This document shows, piece after piece, positions 13,002 to 20,690 of a DNA stretch of 31,802 nt. Numbering within the stretch: the first letter of the stretch is position 1; each line of letters opens with the position of its first letter. This DNA comes from F1-20-MAGs119 sp041164425 (GTDB lineage Bacteria; Actinomycetota; Acidimicrobiia; Acidimicrobiales; Ilumatobacteraceae), in NCBI GenBank assembly GCA_041164425.1, contig JBEAPO010000153.1, positions 1 to 31,802 on the forward strand, in the 5' to 3' direction. Below the pieces are notes generated by a model, which was not told where the DNA came from, searched no databases, and saw only the letters and a list, made by a program, of their open reading frames with translations. The translations under genes were made by a program, and so were the position numbers.

Positions 13002-14988
13002 GGGGTGCCAACTCCTTCGTGCCTTCCCCCGAAGCCGGAGGATCGAAATCGGTGTCGGGAGCCGTAGAAGGCTCGAGCGACCATCCGTACATCGCGAGAA
13101 CGACGATGGCGCCGCCAACGATGGCCACCGGGATCGCATAAATGACACCGAGTGCGATGATCGGCAAGGAACCGGCGAGGATGATCGGCCAGTACGAGGG
13201 CGACGGCATGTGGATGTGCTTGTCGCCATTTGCCTCTTGTTCGCGGACGATGTCCTCGGCCGTGGCGACTTGTTTGATCTCGTGGGTCACCGGGTCTTGC
13301 GCGTACTTGCGGTGGAAGAACTCGTCTAGATGGTGCACCGTCGGGATTGCATCGAAGTTGTGCTCCTTCGGCGGGCTCGTCGTCATCCACTCGAGAGTGC
13401 GTGCATCCCACGGGTCGAGCGGAGCGACCTGCTTGCTGCGGGCCGTCTTCCAGACATTGATGAGGAACAGCAGAACGCCGAAGGCGAGGATGATCGAACC
13501 GATCGAAGCGACGCGGTTCCAGAACGCGATGTTGAAGAATCCCTCGCCCGCACGAGCCTCGGTCCAGACGTACATACGGCGCGGCTGGCCCTGGAGTCCG
13601 ATCATGTGCATCGGACCGAAGGTCATGTTCATTCCGATGACCATCAACCAGAAGTTGGCCTTGCCGAGTCGCTCGTTCAACTGCTTTCCGAACATCTTCG
13701 GCCACCAGTAGTAGAAGCCGGAGAAGAGACCGAAGATGGCGCCGCCGAAGAGCACGTAGTGGAAGTGCGCAACGATGTAGTAGGTGTCGGTCTGCTGCGT
13801 GTCCGACGGGGCCACGGCGTGCGTGACGCCCGAGAGGCCGCCGATCGTGAACAGCACCACGAGACCGATGGCGAAGTGCATGGCCGCCGTGAAGTTCAAC
13901 TTGCCACCCCAGATCGTCATCGTCCAGTTGACGATCTTGACGCCGGTCGGGATGGCAATCGCCATCGTCGCGATGGAGAAGACGGCCACCGACACCGGTC
14001 CGAGACCCGACGCGAACATGTGGTGGGCCCACACGCCCCAGCCCACGAAGCCGATTGCGGCACCCGAGAACACGACGAAGGGGTAACCGAACAGTGGCTT
14101 CTTCGAGAACACCGGCAGGACTTCGGAGATGATTCCGAAGCTGGGAAGGATGAGGATGTAGACCTCGGGGTGGCCGAAGATCCAGAACAAGTGCTGCCAC
14201 AGCAACGGGTCGGCGCCCGCAGAGACATCGAAGAACGTGGCCCCGAAGTTTCGCTGGAAGCTGAGCAGGAACAGCGCGACAGTGATGACGGGCACCGCGA
14301 ACAGAAGCAGGAACTGCACCACCAACTGCAACCAGGTGAAAACGGGCATCTTCATGAGGCTCATGCCCGGTGCGCGCATGTTCAGCACCGTGACGATCAG
14401 GTTGATGGCTCCGGTCAGCGATGCGATACCCGTGATCTGCAGACCGAGTGCCCAGAAGTCGACGCCATTCGACGGCGAAAAGACCGGCCCCGAGTTCGGT
14501 GCATACATGAACCAGCCGCCGTCGGCGGCACCGCCGAAGAACCACGACAGGTTGACGATGATGCCACCGCCGACGAGAGTCCAGAAACCGAACGCGTTGA
14601 TGCGCGGGAAGGCGACGTCGCGAGCGCCGATCTGCAACGGCACGAAATAGTTCGCAAAAGCGGCCGCCATGGGCATGACGAAGAGGAACACCATCGTCGT
14701 GGCGTGCATCGTGAACATCTGGTTGTAGACGTCGGCGCTGAGCACCTTGCCGTCGGGCGCCGCGAGTTGCAGACGGATCAGAACCGCTTCGATGCCTCCG
14801 ACGATGAAGAAGAACATCGCGACGACGCCGTACATGATGCCGAGCTTCTTGTGGTCGACGGTGAAGACCCACGACTTCCAGCCGGTCGTTGCAACGGGCC
14901 GACGCAGCGCACCGAAGGTGCGTGTCGGCGTCGCCGGTGCGGGCAGGGCCGCTTCGGTCACCGGGGTTGGGCGTTCAATGATTGCCAT
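12994..14988 (-). CDS. ctaD: Cytochrome c oxidase subunit I (catalytic, A1-type)
   Basis: The catalytic subunit of an aa3-type terminal oxidase, which reduces oxygen to water and pumps protons. All metal ligands are present: H95 in FTMHATTM (low-spin heme), H273, H322 and H323 (CuB), H408 (high-spin heme) and H410 (low-spin heme) in AHFHY. The G-H-P-E-V-Y motif (E275, Y277) marks it as A1 type; the D-channel aspartate (D124 in GARDVAFPR) and K-channel lysine (K351 in PTGVK) are also there. At 664 residues it is longer than the about 550-residue core; the tail carries a DPWDARTLEW segment and two further membrane helices. SD GGAG lies about 9 bases before the ATG. It sits 15 bases after ctaC. 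Confidence 0.97.
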   Translation of the reverse strand: MAIIERPTPVTEAALPAPATPTRTFGALRRPVATTGWKSWVFTVDHKKLGIMYGVVAMFFFIVGGIEAVLIRLQLAAPDGKVLSADVYNQMFTMHATTMVFLFVMPMAAAFANYFVPLQIGARDVAFPRINAFGFWTLVGGGIIVNLSWFFGGAADGGWFMYAPNSGPVFSPSNGVDFWALGLQITGIASLTGAINLIVTVLNMRAPGMSLMKMPVFTWLQLVVQFLLLFAVPVITVALFLLSFQRNFGATFFDVSAGADPLLWQHLFWIFGHPEVYILILPSFGIISEVLPVFSKKPLFGYPFVVFSGAAIGFVGWGVWAHHMFASGLGPVSVAVFSIATMAIAIPTGVKIVNWTMTIWGGKLNFTAAMHFAIGLVVLFTIGGLSGVTHAVAPSDTQQTDTYYIVAHFHYVLFGGAIFGLFSGFYYWWPKMFGKQLNERLGKANFWLMVIGMNMTFGPMHMIGLQGQPRRMYVWTEARAGEGFFNIAFWNRVASIGSIILAFGVLLFLINVWKTARSKQVAPLDPWDARTLEWMTTSPPKEHNFDAIPTVHHLDEFFHRKYAQDPVTHEIKQVATAEDIVREQEANGDKHIHMPSPSYWPIILAGSLPIIALGVIYAIPVAIVGGAIVVLAMYGWSLEPSTAPDTDFDPPASGEGTKELAPLG

Positions 14989-15003
14989 GTCTGTTGTCTC
15001 CGA

Positions 15004-16203
15004 TCACTTCAGAGTCGCGAGGTAGGCGACGAGTTTGTCGATGTCATCTTCGGACAGGCCGAGGTTGGGCATACCGCGGTATTTGCCGTCGGTCGGTTCG
15101 AGCTTCGTGGGGTCTGCGTACATCGGCTTCATCGCCGGTGCGTTGCGCAACCAACGACGTAGGTCGGTCTGGTTCAAGCATTCCTCGGTAACCCCGGTCA
15201 GGTACTTCGCGCCGAACTCTTCGCTCGACGCACCCCACACGTCCTTGCGGCACTCCTTCGTGAGGAGGTCCCACGACGCGCCGGCGAACGTGTTGCGCGA
15301 CATGAGGTGGGTCAGGTTCGGAGCGGCGCCCGACCAGACGTTGTCCTCCGGTGCGGCGATGGCCGGCGATCCGTCGGCCTTCTTCAGACCGTTGACCTGG
15401 TGGCATCGCACGCACTGGTTCAAGAACACCGACTCGCCTTCCTTGGCGAGCGTGCCGTCGGCCGGTGACGCTGCGAGCGACAACTGACCCTTGACCCACG
15501 CGGTGAAATCGTCCTTGTCGAGAGCCACGGCTTCCATACGCATGACCGCGTGCGAGAGACCACAGAACTCGGTGCACTGGCCAGCGTAAATACCGGGTTC
15601 ATCGGCCTCGAGGCGCAGGTAGTGAACGCGACCGGGAACCGCGTCGCGCTTGCCATTCAACGCCGGGATCCAATAAGAGTGGATGACGTCACGGCTGGTC
15701 TCGCGCAGGAGAACCTTCGTACCGGTGGGAATGACGAGCTGGCCCGACGTGATGATCGGGTCGGTGATGCCGTACTGCTCTTGGACGGGGTAGTCGTACT
15801 CCCACCACCACTGCTGGCCGGTCACGTTGATGACCATCTCGGTGTCGTCGGTCTTGGCGAGATCGAAAATGGTCTGGAAGGTGAAGACACCGATGCCCGC
15901 AAGAATGAGCGCGGGGAGAATGGTCATGCCGATTTCGAGAACCGGCTTGCCGTGGGTCTGTTCGGGAATCGGCTGGCCGCGATCCTTGAAGCGGAAGACC
16001 GCATACGCGATCGCAGCGAACACGATGATGCCGACGACACCGGCGATAGCGAAAACCGGCTTTTGCAGATCGTCGATCTTCTGGGCGTTCGGACCCTTTG
16101 GCTGCCAGGTGTCCTGCGGGGCGTTCGACGCACAACCTGCGAGGAACGCGACCGCGGAAAGACCCGCGGCAGTAGCGACGATGCGGCGCACTGACTTGGA
16201 CAT
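15004..16203 (-). CDS. ctaC: Cytochrome c oxidase subunit II fused to cytochrome c (caa3-type)
   Basis: Accepts electrons from the cytochrome bc complex and passes them through CuA to subunit I. With the start at 16203 it has 399 residues: a lipoprotein signal with lipobox LAGC (C24), two membrane helices (about 49-71 and 89-113), and a cupredoxin CuA domain with H175, C210, E212, C214, H218 and M221. A C-terminal cytochrome c domain binds heme at C264-V-R-C267-H268 with M378 as the likely sixth ligand. Between the heme motif and M378 is an insert with two more cysteines (C318, C342), perhaps a disulfide. ATG 16203 is preferred because GGAG lies 6 bases upstream and the signal peptide then has normal length. 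ATG 16239, overlapping the upstream stop as ATGA, would add 12 residues. Confidence 0.94.
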   Translation of the reverse strand: MSKSVRRIVATAAGLSAVAFLAGCASNAPQDTWQPKGPNAQKIDDLQKPVFAIAGVVGIIVFAAIAYAVFRFKDRGQPIPEQTHGKPVLEIGMTILPALILAGIGVFTFQTIFDLAKTDDTEMVINVTGQQWWWEYDYPVQEQYGITDPIITSGQLVIPTGTKVLLRETSRDVIHSYWIPALNGKRDAVPGRVHYLRLEADEPGIYAGQCTEFCGLSHAVMRMEAVALDKDDFTAWVKGQLSLAASPADGTLAKEGESVFLNQCVRCHQVNGLKKADGSPAIAAPEDNVWSGAAPNLTHLMSRNTFAGASWDLLTKECRKDVWGASSEEFGAKYLTGVTEECLNQTDLRRWLRNAPAMKPMYADPTKLEPTDGKYRGMPNLGLSEDDIDKLVAYLATLK

Positions 16204-16235
16204 ACGGACTCCGGATCGCTGGTTCGAGTGACGGA

Positions 16236-17357
16236 TCATGGGACGAAGACCTCGATGCTCTGGTCCTCGACACCCGGGACGTAGAACTTGTACGGCTTTT
16301 CCGAGGCGATGGACGGCTTGTCGATGCGGATGATCAGCATTTGCTCTTCACCCTCTTCGATCATCTGCGTGCAGTTGTGCAGTTCCTCGACGACACCTTC
16401 CTGCACTTCCTTCTCGCCGTAGAACAGGGTCAAGCGGTGCTCACCCTCGGTCTTGTTGCGGAAGATGACGGGGATGTTGTTCGACTTTTGCACGGTGACC
16501 TTGGTGGTCGGCGTGTCGACACCGAGTTCGCGAGCCTGCAACTTGCCGTCGACGAACTCGATGGTGGCCATCGGATTCGAACGCATCGACACCTTCGCCT
16601 CGGCGTTGAAGTCGAAGTACTTGCTCTTTTCCTCGCCGCATTCTTTGTGTGCGAAGTGATCTTCTTCGTTGGCCTCGACCAACTGGTCGCGCTTTCCTGC
16701 GCTCGCGCCTGCGATGCCACCTGCGACGATGCCGACAGCGCCGATTGCGCACAGGCCGATGGCCATCGACTTCTTCAGGTTCGGGCGCACGGCGAGAAGA
16801 ACGCCCCCGGCGAGAACGATGGCGCCAACGACGATGAAGACGATCGCGCCGGTTGTCTTCGAGATGGCGAGCATGATGCGCGAGAACGACAACACGAGCA
16901 CGCCCGCACCGACCGTGGCAAGAACGGGGAATTCGAGCGGATGAATGAGGCGTCCGCGTACAGCGGCGTTGTAGCGACGGTCCGACGAAGCCGACTCGGA
17001 CCAGCCCTGGATCACCCACTCGACGAAACCCGCAACGAGAGCGACGAGGCCGAGCAGGAAGACGATCTCGTGCGTGATGAGACCGATACCCATGCCAACG
17101 ATGCCGACCGTGGTGACGAGGGGCCACAGGCTGGAGCCAACAGGTTCGGCATTTGCCGGGGCCGCAGTATCGCCAACCTGCACGTCGCCGTCACGGTTGA
17201 ACAGTGCAAGGCCGGCGAGCAGGCCGACCGCCATCATCACCGAGGCAAGTGCGACCGCACCGCCCACCGCACCGTCGACGAGTGCGATGTAGAGGACGAG
17301 CACGAGTGCCGAGAACCCGGTGACGCCGATCAGATATTTCGAGCCGTTAGTGAACAT
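16236..17357 (-). CDS. Membrane protein: CtaF-like N-terminal half plus degenerate cupredoxin-like C-terminal domain
   Basis: A 373-residue protein inside the oxidase operon. Residues 1-120 resemble actinobacterial oxidase subunit CtaF in layout: two helices (8-27, 31-53), a hydrophilic loop, then two more ending with VEWVIQGW. Three further helices (about 142-160, 168-190, 197-218) follow. From about 225 to the end is an extracytoplasmic beta-rich domain. Its NNIPVIFRNKTEGEHRLTL and final YKFYVPGVEDQSIEVFV strands fit a cupredoxin fold, but the usual Cys-x-x-x-His-x-x-x-Met copper loop is V360-P-G-V-E-D-Q-S, so no copper site remains. ATG 17357 (AGGTG upstream, 7 bases after the previous stop) fits better than the longer open frame to 17435. 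I infer a structural subunit; function not known. Confidence 0.65.
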   Translation of the reverse strand: MFTNGSKYLIGVTGFSALVLVLYIALVDGAVGGAVALASVMMAVGLLAGLALFNRDGDVQVGDTAAPANAEPVGSSLWPLVTTVGIVGMGIGLITHEIVFLLGLVALVAGFVEWVIQGWSESASSDRRYNAAVRGRLIHPLEFPVLATVGAGVLVLSFSRIMLAISKTTGAIVFIVVGAIVLAGGVLLAVRPNLKKSMAIGLCAIGAVGIVAGGIAGASAGKRDQLVEANEEDHFAHKECGEEKSKYFDFNAEAKVSMRSNPMATIEFVDGKLQARELGVDTPTTKVTVQKSNNIPVIFRNKTEGEHRLTLFYGEKEVQEGVVEELHNCTQMIEEGEEQMLIIRIDKPSIASEKPYKFYVPGVEDQSIEVFVP

Positions 17358-17364
17358 CCCGCAC

Positions 17365-17970
17365 CTATTTCTGAACGAACACAACGAACCAGACCGCCGT
17401 GTAGGCAGCGGCCAGGAAGTACCAATACAGGGCATGCGCGTTCATGAGGTCGGTGTTACCCGCCCGACCGCCTGAGCTCTTGAACAGAGCGGCGAGGGTG
17501 AAGGCCATGCCGGCCGCCACGAGCGCAATGAGGGTGCCGGTGATCGCATAGAACATCGTCTGATACGCACCCTCGGCAAGAACGATCTCCATATTGGGGA
17601 ACACCGCGACGAGCGCGTTCAGCAGTGCAAGACCCATCAACAGCGTCATGCCGAGCGCCATGTTGGTGTGGCGTGAGTCGTTGCGTCGCGACGAGTACGC
17701 GGCCCACTGGGCCATGATGCAGGCGACACCGATCGTGACGAGACCCACGTTCGTCAACACCTCGGCCATCTTCAGGTCTTTCGGCAGCCAGTCCTTGATC
17801 TGCTTCAGGCCATCGGACGATTCACGCAGCGGTGCCGCGGCGCGGAACCGCAGCCAGATCGACAACATGCCGCCGATCAGTAGTGCGCCGGCCGCCGAGA
17901 CGACACCAGTTCCCACCAACAACTGGCGACGTGGTGCGGGCTGCGGACCGGCGGGAAGAGCGTGCGTCAT
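17365..17970 (-). CDS. Degenerate subunit III-like membrane protein (heme-copper oxidase subunit III family)
   Basis: A 201-residue protein with five likely membrane helices in the subunit III pattern: 19-40, 71-90, 105-124, 137-163 and 178-198. The terminal helix H-A-L-Y-W-Y-F-L-A-A-A-Y-T-A-V-W lines up with the ctaE ending Y-W-H-F-V-D-V-V-W, but the His and Asp are lost. The G-F-H-G-V-H motif of ctaE has no counterpart, and the V-Y-E-F glutamate is also missing. Its ATG overlaps the stop codon of the upstream subunit I-like gene (ATGA), so the two are translation-coupled and probably form a pair, as I and III do in normal oxidases. Homology to subunit III is from helix pattern and local similarity, so it is moderately sure. 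Confidence 0.7.
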   Translation of the reverse strand: MTHALPAGPQPAPRRQLLVGTGVVSAAGALLIGGMLSIWLRFRAAAPLRESSDGLKQIKDWLPKDLKMAEVLTNVGLVTIGVACIMAQWAAYSSRRNDSRHTNMALGMTLLMGLALLNALVAVFPNMEIVLAEGAYQTMFYAITGTLIALVAAGMAFTLAALFKSSGGRAGNTDLMNAHALYWYFLAAAYTAVWFVVFVQK

Positions 17971-19595
17971 TTCTCACTCCCTGCAGGCTTGAGGTCAAGA
18001 AGCGGTTCGGGGCTCGTCACTGCGGGCACCGAGGCGAAGTTGTCGGCGGGCGCGGGCGATGACACCGACCATTCGAGCGTCTGTGCGTCCCACGGATCGT
18101 CGCCGGCGGGCTCGCCCGTGCGGAATGCGCGTGCTGCAGTGAGAACGAAGAGCACGATGGTTACGGCAACGAGGGCCTGACCGACTGCGGCAAGACCGTT
18201 CCACAGTTCCTGCGGACCGCCGTAGGAAAAACCGTCGACGACGCCGGCCGGCTGGTCGGCGAAACCGGCTACGTACAGCGGTAACGACGACAACACCGTG
18301 CCGAGAAAGCCGAGAGTGCCAAGACCAAAGACCGCCGACTGCGGCAACGAACGTCCCCACAACTTCGGGCCCCAGTAGGACACTGCACCGATTCCCATCA
18401 GCACCGTGCCGTAGACGACATAGTTGAATTCGCCCTCTTCGAACACGGTGCCCGCGAGGCCTGCCGGACCGAATTGCGCGACGAGGTGACCGACCATTCC
18501 GGCGAGCACCATGCCGAGGCCGAGGAACGCCGGGACGAGCGGAGCCAACACGCGCGGCTTGCCCTGCGCCAAACCGAGTGCACAGCCACCGAGCACGACG
18601 AGGGCGCCGAGAACGGGAAGCCCGTTGAAGATGAGGAACGGAATGAGTTCCTTCACCTTGTCGCTGCCCGAAGTGTTCGTCCAGGTGAGTGAGTGTTGAA
18701 TCTGCGTTGCACCTGCGAGCGCGGCAACGGTGAGGATGCCGGAGCCCACGAGGAGAATGGCGCGCAGCGGATGACGACGACCGCTTGCGACCGTTGCAAC
18801 TTCAGCGACGATGCCCACGCCGATGGCGGCAAAGACGTAGGTCTGCGGTTGGGTCATCGACCAACCGAGCCAGTCGTTCACACCCTTGTTGCCACCGAAG
18901 GCGAGGCGGCCGTAGTGGTGATCGACGTAGAGGTAGATCGCGGTGCCGATGACGACGGGAAGAGTGAGCAACAGCGAGACACCGCCGGTCAGCGAGGCCC
19001 ACGAAAGCACCGGCACGCGCGAGAGCGACATGCCCGGAGCGCGGTTGGTGAGGACCGTCGTGACGAGTGAAACCGTTGCGGCAAGGGCTCCAGCTGCCGT
19101 GATGACGACACCCACGAGGAAGAGATCGACCATCTTCGCTTCGCCGCCGCCCGGACCGCCGTTCGCCGCGATCGTGTAGATGCACACGATGAGGCCCGCG
19201 AGCCACATCCAGAATCCGAACAACGCGAGTCGACCGAATGCGATCGCTTTTGAACCGATCTGCAACGGCACGATCGCGATCGCGATTCCGAGCATCAGCG
19301 GAAGTGCGACACCGAATGCGAGAACGACGCGGTACAGCGACGAAAGTTGAACGACCGAGTCGAGGTCGAGGACCGAATATCCGGTGGCGCTGATGCGCTC
19401 GAAACCGAGGAATGCCCCAATGACCGCCGCAGCGGCTCCAGCGAGCAACGCCGTGACTGCAAAGAGACGGCCGATTTTCTTGTGGTCGGTTGTGGTTGCC
19501 CACGACCCAATACCGACGACAAACGCCCCGAGGGCGCCGGCGCCGGAAGAGGACGCCGCAGCGGGCGCTGCGGCATGCGTGTCGAACGTGGTCAT
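17967..19595 (-). CDS. Heme-copper oxidase subunit I paralogue lacking all metal ligands (pseudo-subunit I)
   Basis: A 542-residue, roughly twelve-helix homologue of ctaD. It shares DHKK(I/L)G near the N-terminus, VPLQIG, RAPGMSL, YWGPKLWGR versus YWWPKMFGK, and the tail DPWDAQTLEW. Aligned by hand on these anchors, every ligand is replaced: ctaD H95 becomes Y88, H273 becomes Q249 (H-P-E-V-Y reads Q-P-Q-T-Y, tyrosine kept), H322/H323 become I299/Q300, and H408/H410 become E389/N391. The D-channel aspartate is A117, and no PTGVK lysine is seen. It therefore cannot bind heme a, heme a3 or CuB in the usual way. The frame is intact and coupled to a subunit III-like gene, so it looks like a kept protein, not a decaying gene. 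A structural or assembly role in the oxidase is my inference. Confidence 0.85.
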   Translation of the reverse strand: MTTFDTHAAAPAAASSSGAGALGAFVVGIGSWATTTDHKKIGRLFAVTALLAGAAAAVIGAFLGFERISATGYSVLDLDSVVQLSSLYRVVLAFGVALPLMLGIAIAIVPLQIGSKAIAFGRLALFGFWMWLAGLIVCIYTIAANGGPGGGEAKMVDLFLVGVVITAAGALAATVSLVTTVLTNRAPGMSLSRVPVLSWASLTGGVSLLLTLPVVIGTAIYLYVDHHYGRLAFGGNKGVNDWLGWSMTQPQTYVFAAIGVGIVAEVATVASGRRHPLRAILLVGSGILTVAALAGATQIQHSLTWTNTSGSDKVKELIPFLIFNGLPVLGALVVLGGCALGLAQGKPRVLAPLVPAFLGLGMVLAGMVGHLVAQFGPAGLAGTVFEEGEFNYVVYGTVLMGIGAVSYWGPKLWGRSLPQSAVFGLGTLGFLGTVLSSLPLYVAGFADQPAGVVDGFSYGGPQELWNGLAAVGQALVAVTIVLFVLTAARAFRTGEPAGDDPWDAQTLEWSVSSPAPADNFASVPAVTSPEPLLDLKPAGSEK

Positions 19596-19708
19596 GGAGG
19601 GCTAACTCTTTCTCGAAATGACGTACCGAGACTACCCATCGACCGCTCTCAGAACGGAAACCAAGGCTTGTGTCACTTGGCTTTGTGGGCTTGTGACGCG
19701 GCCGACGT
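19596..19708 (-). promoter_or_regulatory. Spacer between ctaB and the oxidase genes with three GGCTT(T)GTG repeats
   Basis: This 113-base gap is the only sizeable one in the cta cluster and probably holds a promoter for the structural genes. GGCTTGTG occurs at 19665-19672 and 19688-19695, with GGCTTTGTG between them at 19679-19687. The first is followed by TCAC, giving a small GTGTCAC dyad. They lie about 70-100 bases upstream of the start codon at 19595, a sensible place for an activator site. TAGTCT (complement of 19631-19636) is a possible -10. The regulator is unknown. Confidence 0.3.
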
Positions 19709-20659
19709 TCAGGACACGCCGTGACGCACGAGCACGTCGAGCGTCATCGCCCCGAACACGAAGGTGATGTAGGAGATCGAGTAAGAGAACAGACGCATCG
19801 ACGTGGCTGGTGTCGGCCGGCGCCTCAGAACCTCGACCCCGGCGAGGAATCCGACGCCCAGAACCGCCGCCGCGACCCAGTAAATGGGCCCGAGATCTGC
19901 CACGGGGGCGACGATCAGACTGGTTGTGACCAATGTCACAGTATACACATACATGCTGCGGATCGTCCGTTCCATCGGAACCACGGTCGGCAGCATCGGG
20001 ACGCTGGCAGCCCGGTAGTCGTCTGCGTGGCGGATTGCGAGCGCCCAGAAATGGGGCGGCGTCCACAGAAAGATGAGGACGAAAAGCAGGACGGCCGACC
20101 ACGAGACACCATTGGTGACCGCCGACCAGCCGACAAGCACGGGAACGGCCCCAGCGGCCCCGCCGATCACGATGTTCTGGCGACTCGTGCGCTTCAACCA
20201 CAGCGAATAGATGACAACGTAGAAAAGCGTCGCGCTGAACGTGAGTACCGCAGAAAGCAGGTTCGCCCCGACCCACAGGACGGCAAAGGCGACGGCCTCG
20301 AGAGTCCAGGCAAAGACGATTGCCTGCCGTGGGGTGACAAGACCCGTCACGAGCGGCCGGTGTTTCGTGCGCTCCATCAACTTGTCAATGTCACGGTCGA
20401 TCACCATGTTGAGGGCGTTTGCCCCGCCGGCCGCAAGGGCCCCACCCACGAGCGTGACGACGACGAGGGCCGTCGACGGCCACCCCTGTTGGGCGAGGAC
20501 CATCGTCGGGACGGTCGTCACGAGAAGCAGTTCGATGATTCGCGGCTTGGTGAGTGCGATGAAACCGCCGATGACGGAACGCGGTTTGCGCGTCGTGCCG
20601 TGCGACAAGGCCTTGCGGGCGATGCGCGAGGGGACGATCGGGCGTGCGTTCACAGCCAT
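19709..20659 (-). CDS. ctaB: Protoheme IX farnesyltransferase (heme O synthase)
   Basis: Converts heme B to heme O with farnesyl diphosphate, the first step to heme A for aa3-type oxidases. A 316-residue UbiA-family membrane protein with about nine helices. The first aspartate-rich motif is N-x-x-x-D-x-x-x-D in NALNMVIDRDIDKLMERT, followed by the conserved HRPL. The second is in LWTPPHFWALAIRHADDYRAA. It begins KPRIIELLLVTTVPTM, typical for CtaB. ATG 20659 is chosen; the open frame further upstream runs into clpS. TACCAT (complement of 20669-20674) is 9 bases upstream. No ctaA (heme A synthase) is seen in this window. Confidence 0.95.
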   Translation of the reverse strand: MAVNARPIVPSRIARKALSHGTTRKPRSVIGGFIALTKPRIIELLLVTTVPTMVLAQQGWPSTALVVVTLVGGALAAGGANALNMVIDRDIDKLMERTKHRPLVTGLVTPRQAIVFAWTLEAVAFAVLWVGANLLSAVLTFSATLFYVVIYSLWLKRTSRQNIVIGGAAGAVPVLVGWSAVTNGVSWSAVLLFVLIFLWTPPHFWALAIRHADDYRAASVPMLPTVVPMERTIRSMYVYTVTLVTTSLIVAPVADLGPIYWVAAAVLGVGFLAGVEVLRRRPTPATSMRLFSYSISYITFVFGAMTLDVLVRHGVS

Positions 20660-20690
20660 GGAAACGCAATGGTACGGGCAGAATGGTGCC
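20660..20690. promoter_or_regulatory. Divergent ctaB/clpS promoter region
   Basis: Thirty-one bases separate the two starts. On the minus strand TACCAT (complement of 20669-20674) ends 9 bases before the ctaB ATG. On the plus strand CAGAAT (20679-20684) ends 6 bases before GTG 20691 of clpS. An ATG at 20658 is also in frame with clpS, but it would overlap the ctaB start codon within CCATGG, which leaves no promoter space. Confidence 0.4.

Noticed and set aside
12866..14872. A 668-codon minus-strand frame overlapping ctaD
   Set aside because: It is the +1-shifted reading of ctaD with an Arg/His-rich composition and no membrane helices; only its last part, beyond 13001, is the real ctaE N-terminus in another guise.
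13330..15162. A 610-codon open frame on the plus strand
   Set aside because: It is antisense to ctaD and ctaC, which have full motif support. Its product is very rich in Arg, Asp, Glu and His, as expected from reading high-GC coding DNA backwards.
17358..17435. N-terminal extension of the CtaF/cupredoxin-like gene
   Set aside because: It would overlap the upstream subunit III-like gene by 71 bases and adds a Cys/Arg/Ser-rich stretch before a good helix start at 17357.
17967..19595. The subunit I paralogue as a decaying pseudogene
   Set aside because: The frame is intact over 542 codons, with start and stop coupled to neighbours and fold anchors kept. Random decay would not remove exactly the metal ligands while sparing the helices.
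20658..20690. ATG 20658 as start of clpS
   Set aside because: It would overlap the ctaB start codon on the other strand and leave no promoter space. GTG 20691 gives normal ClpS length.
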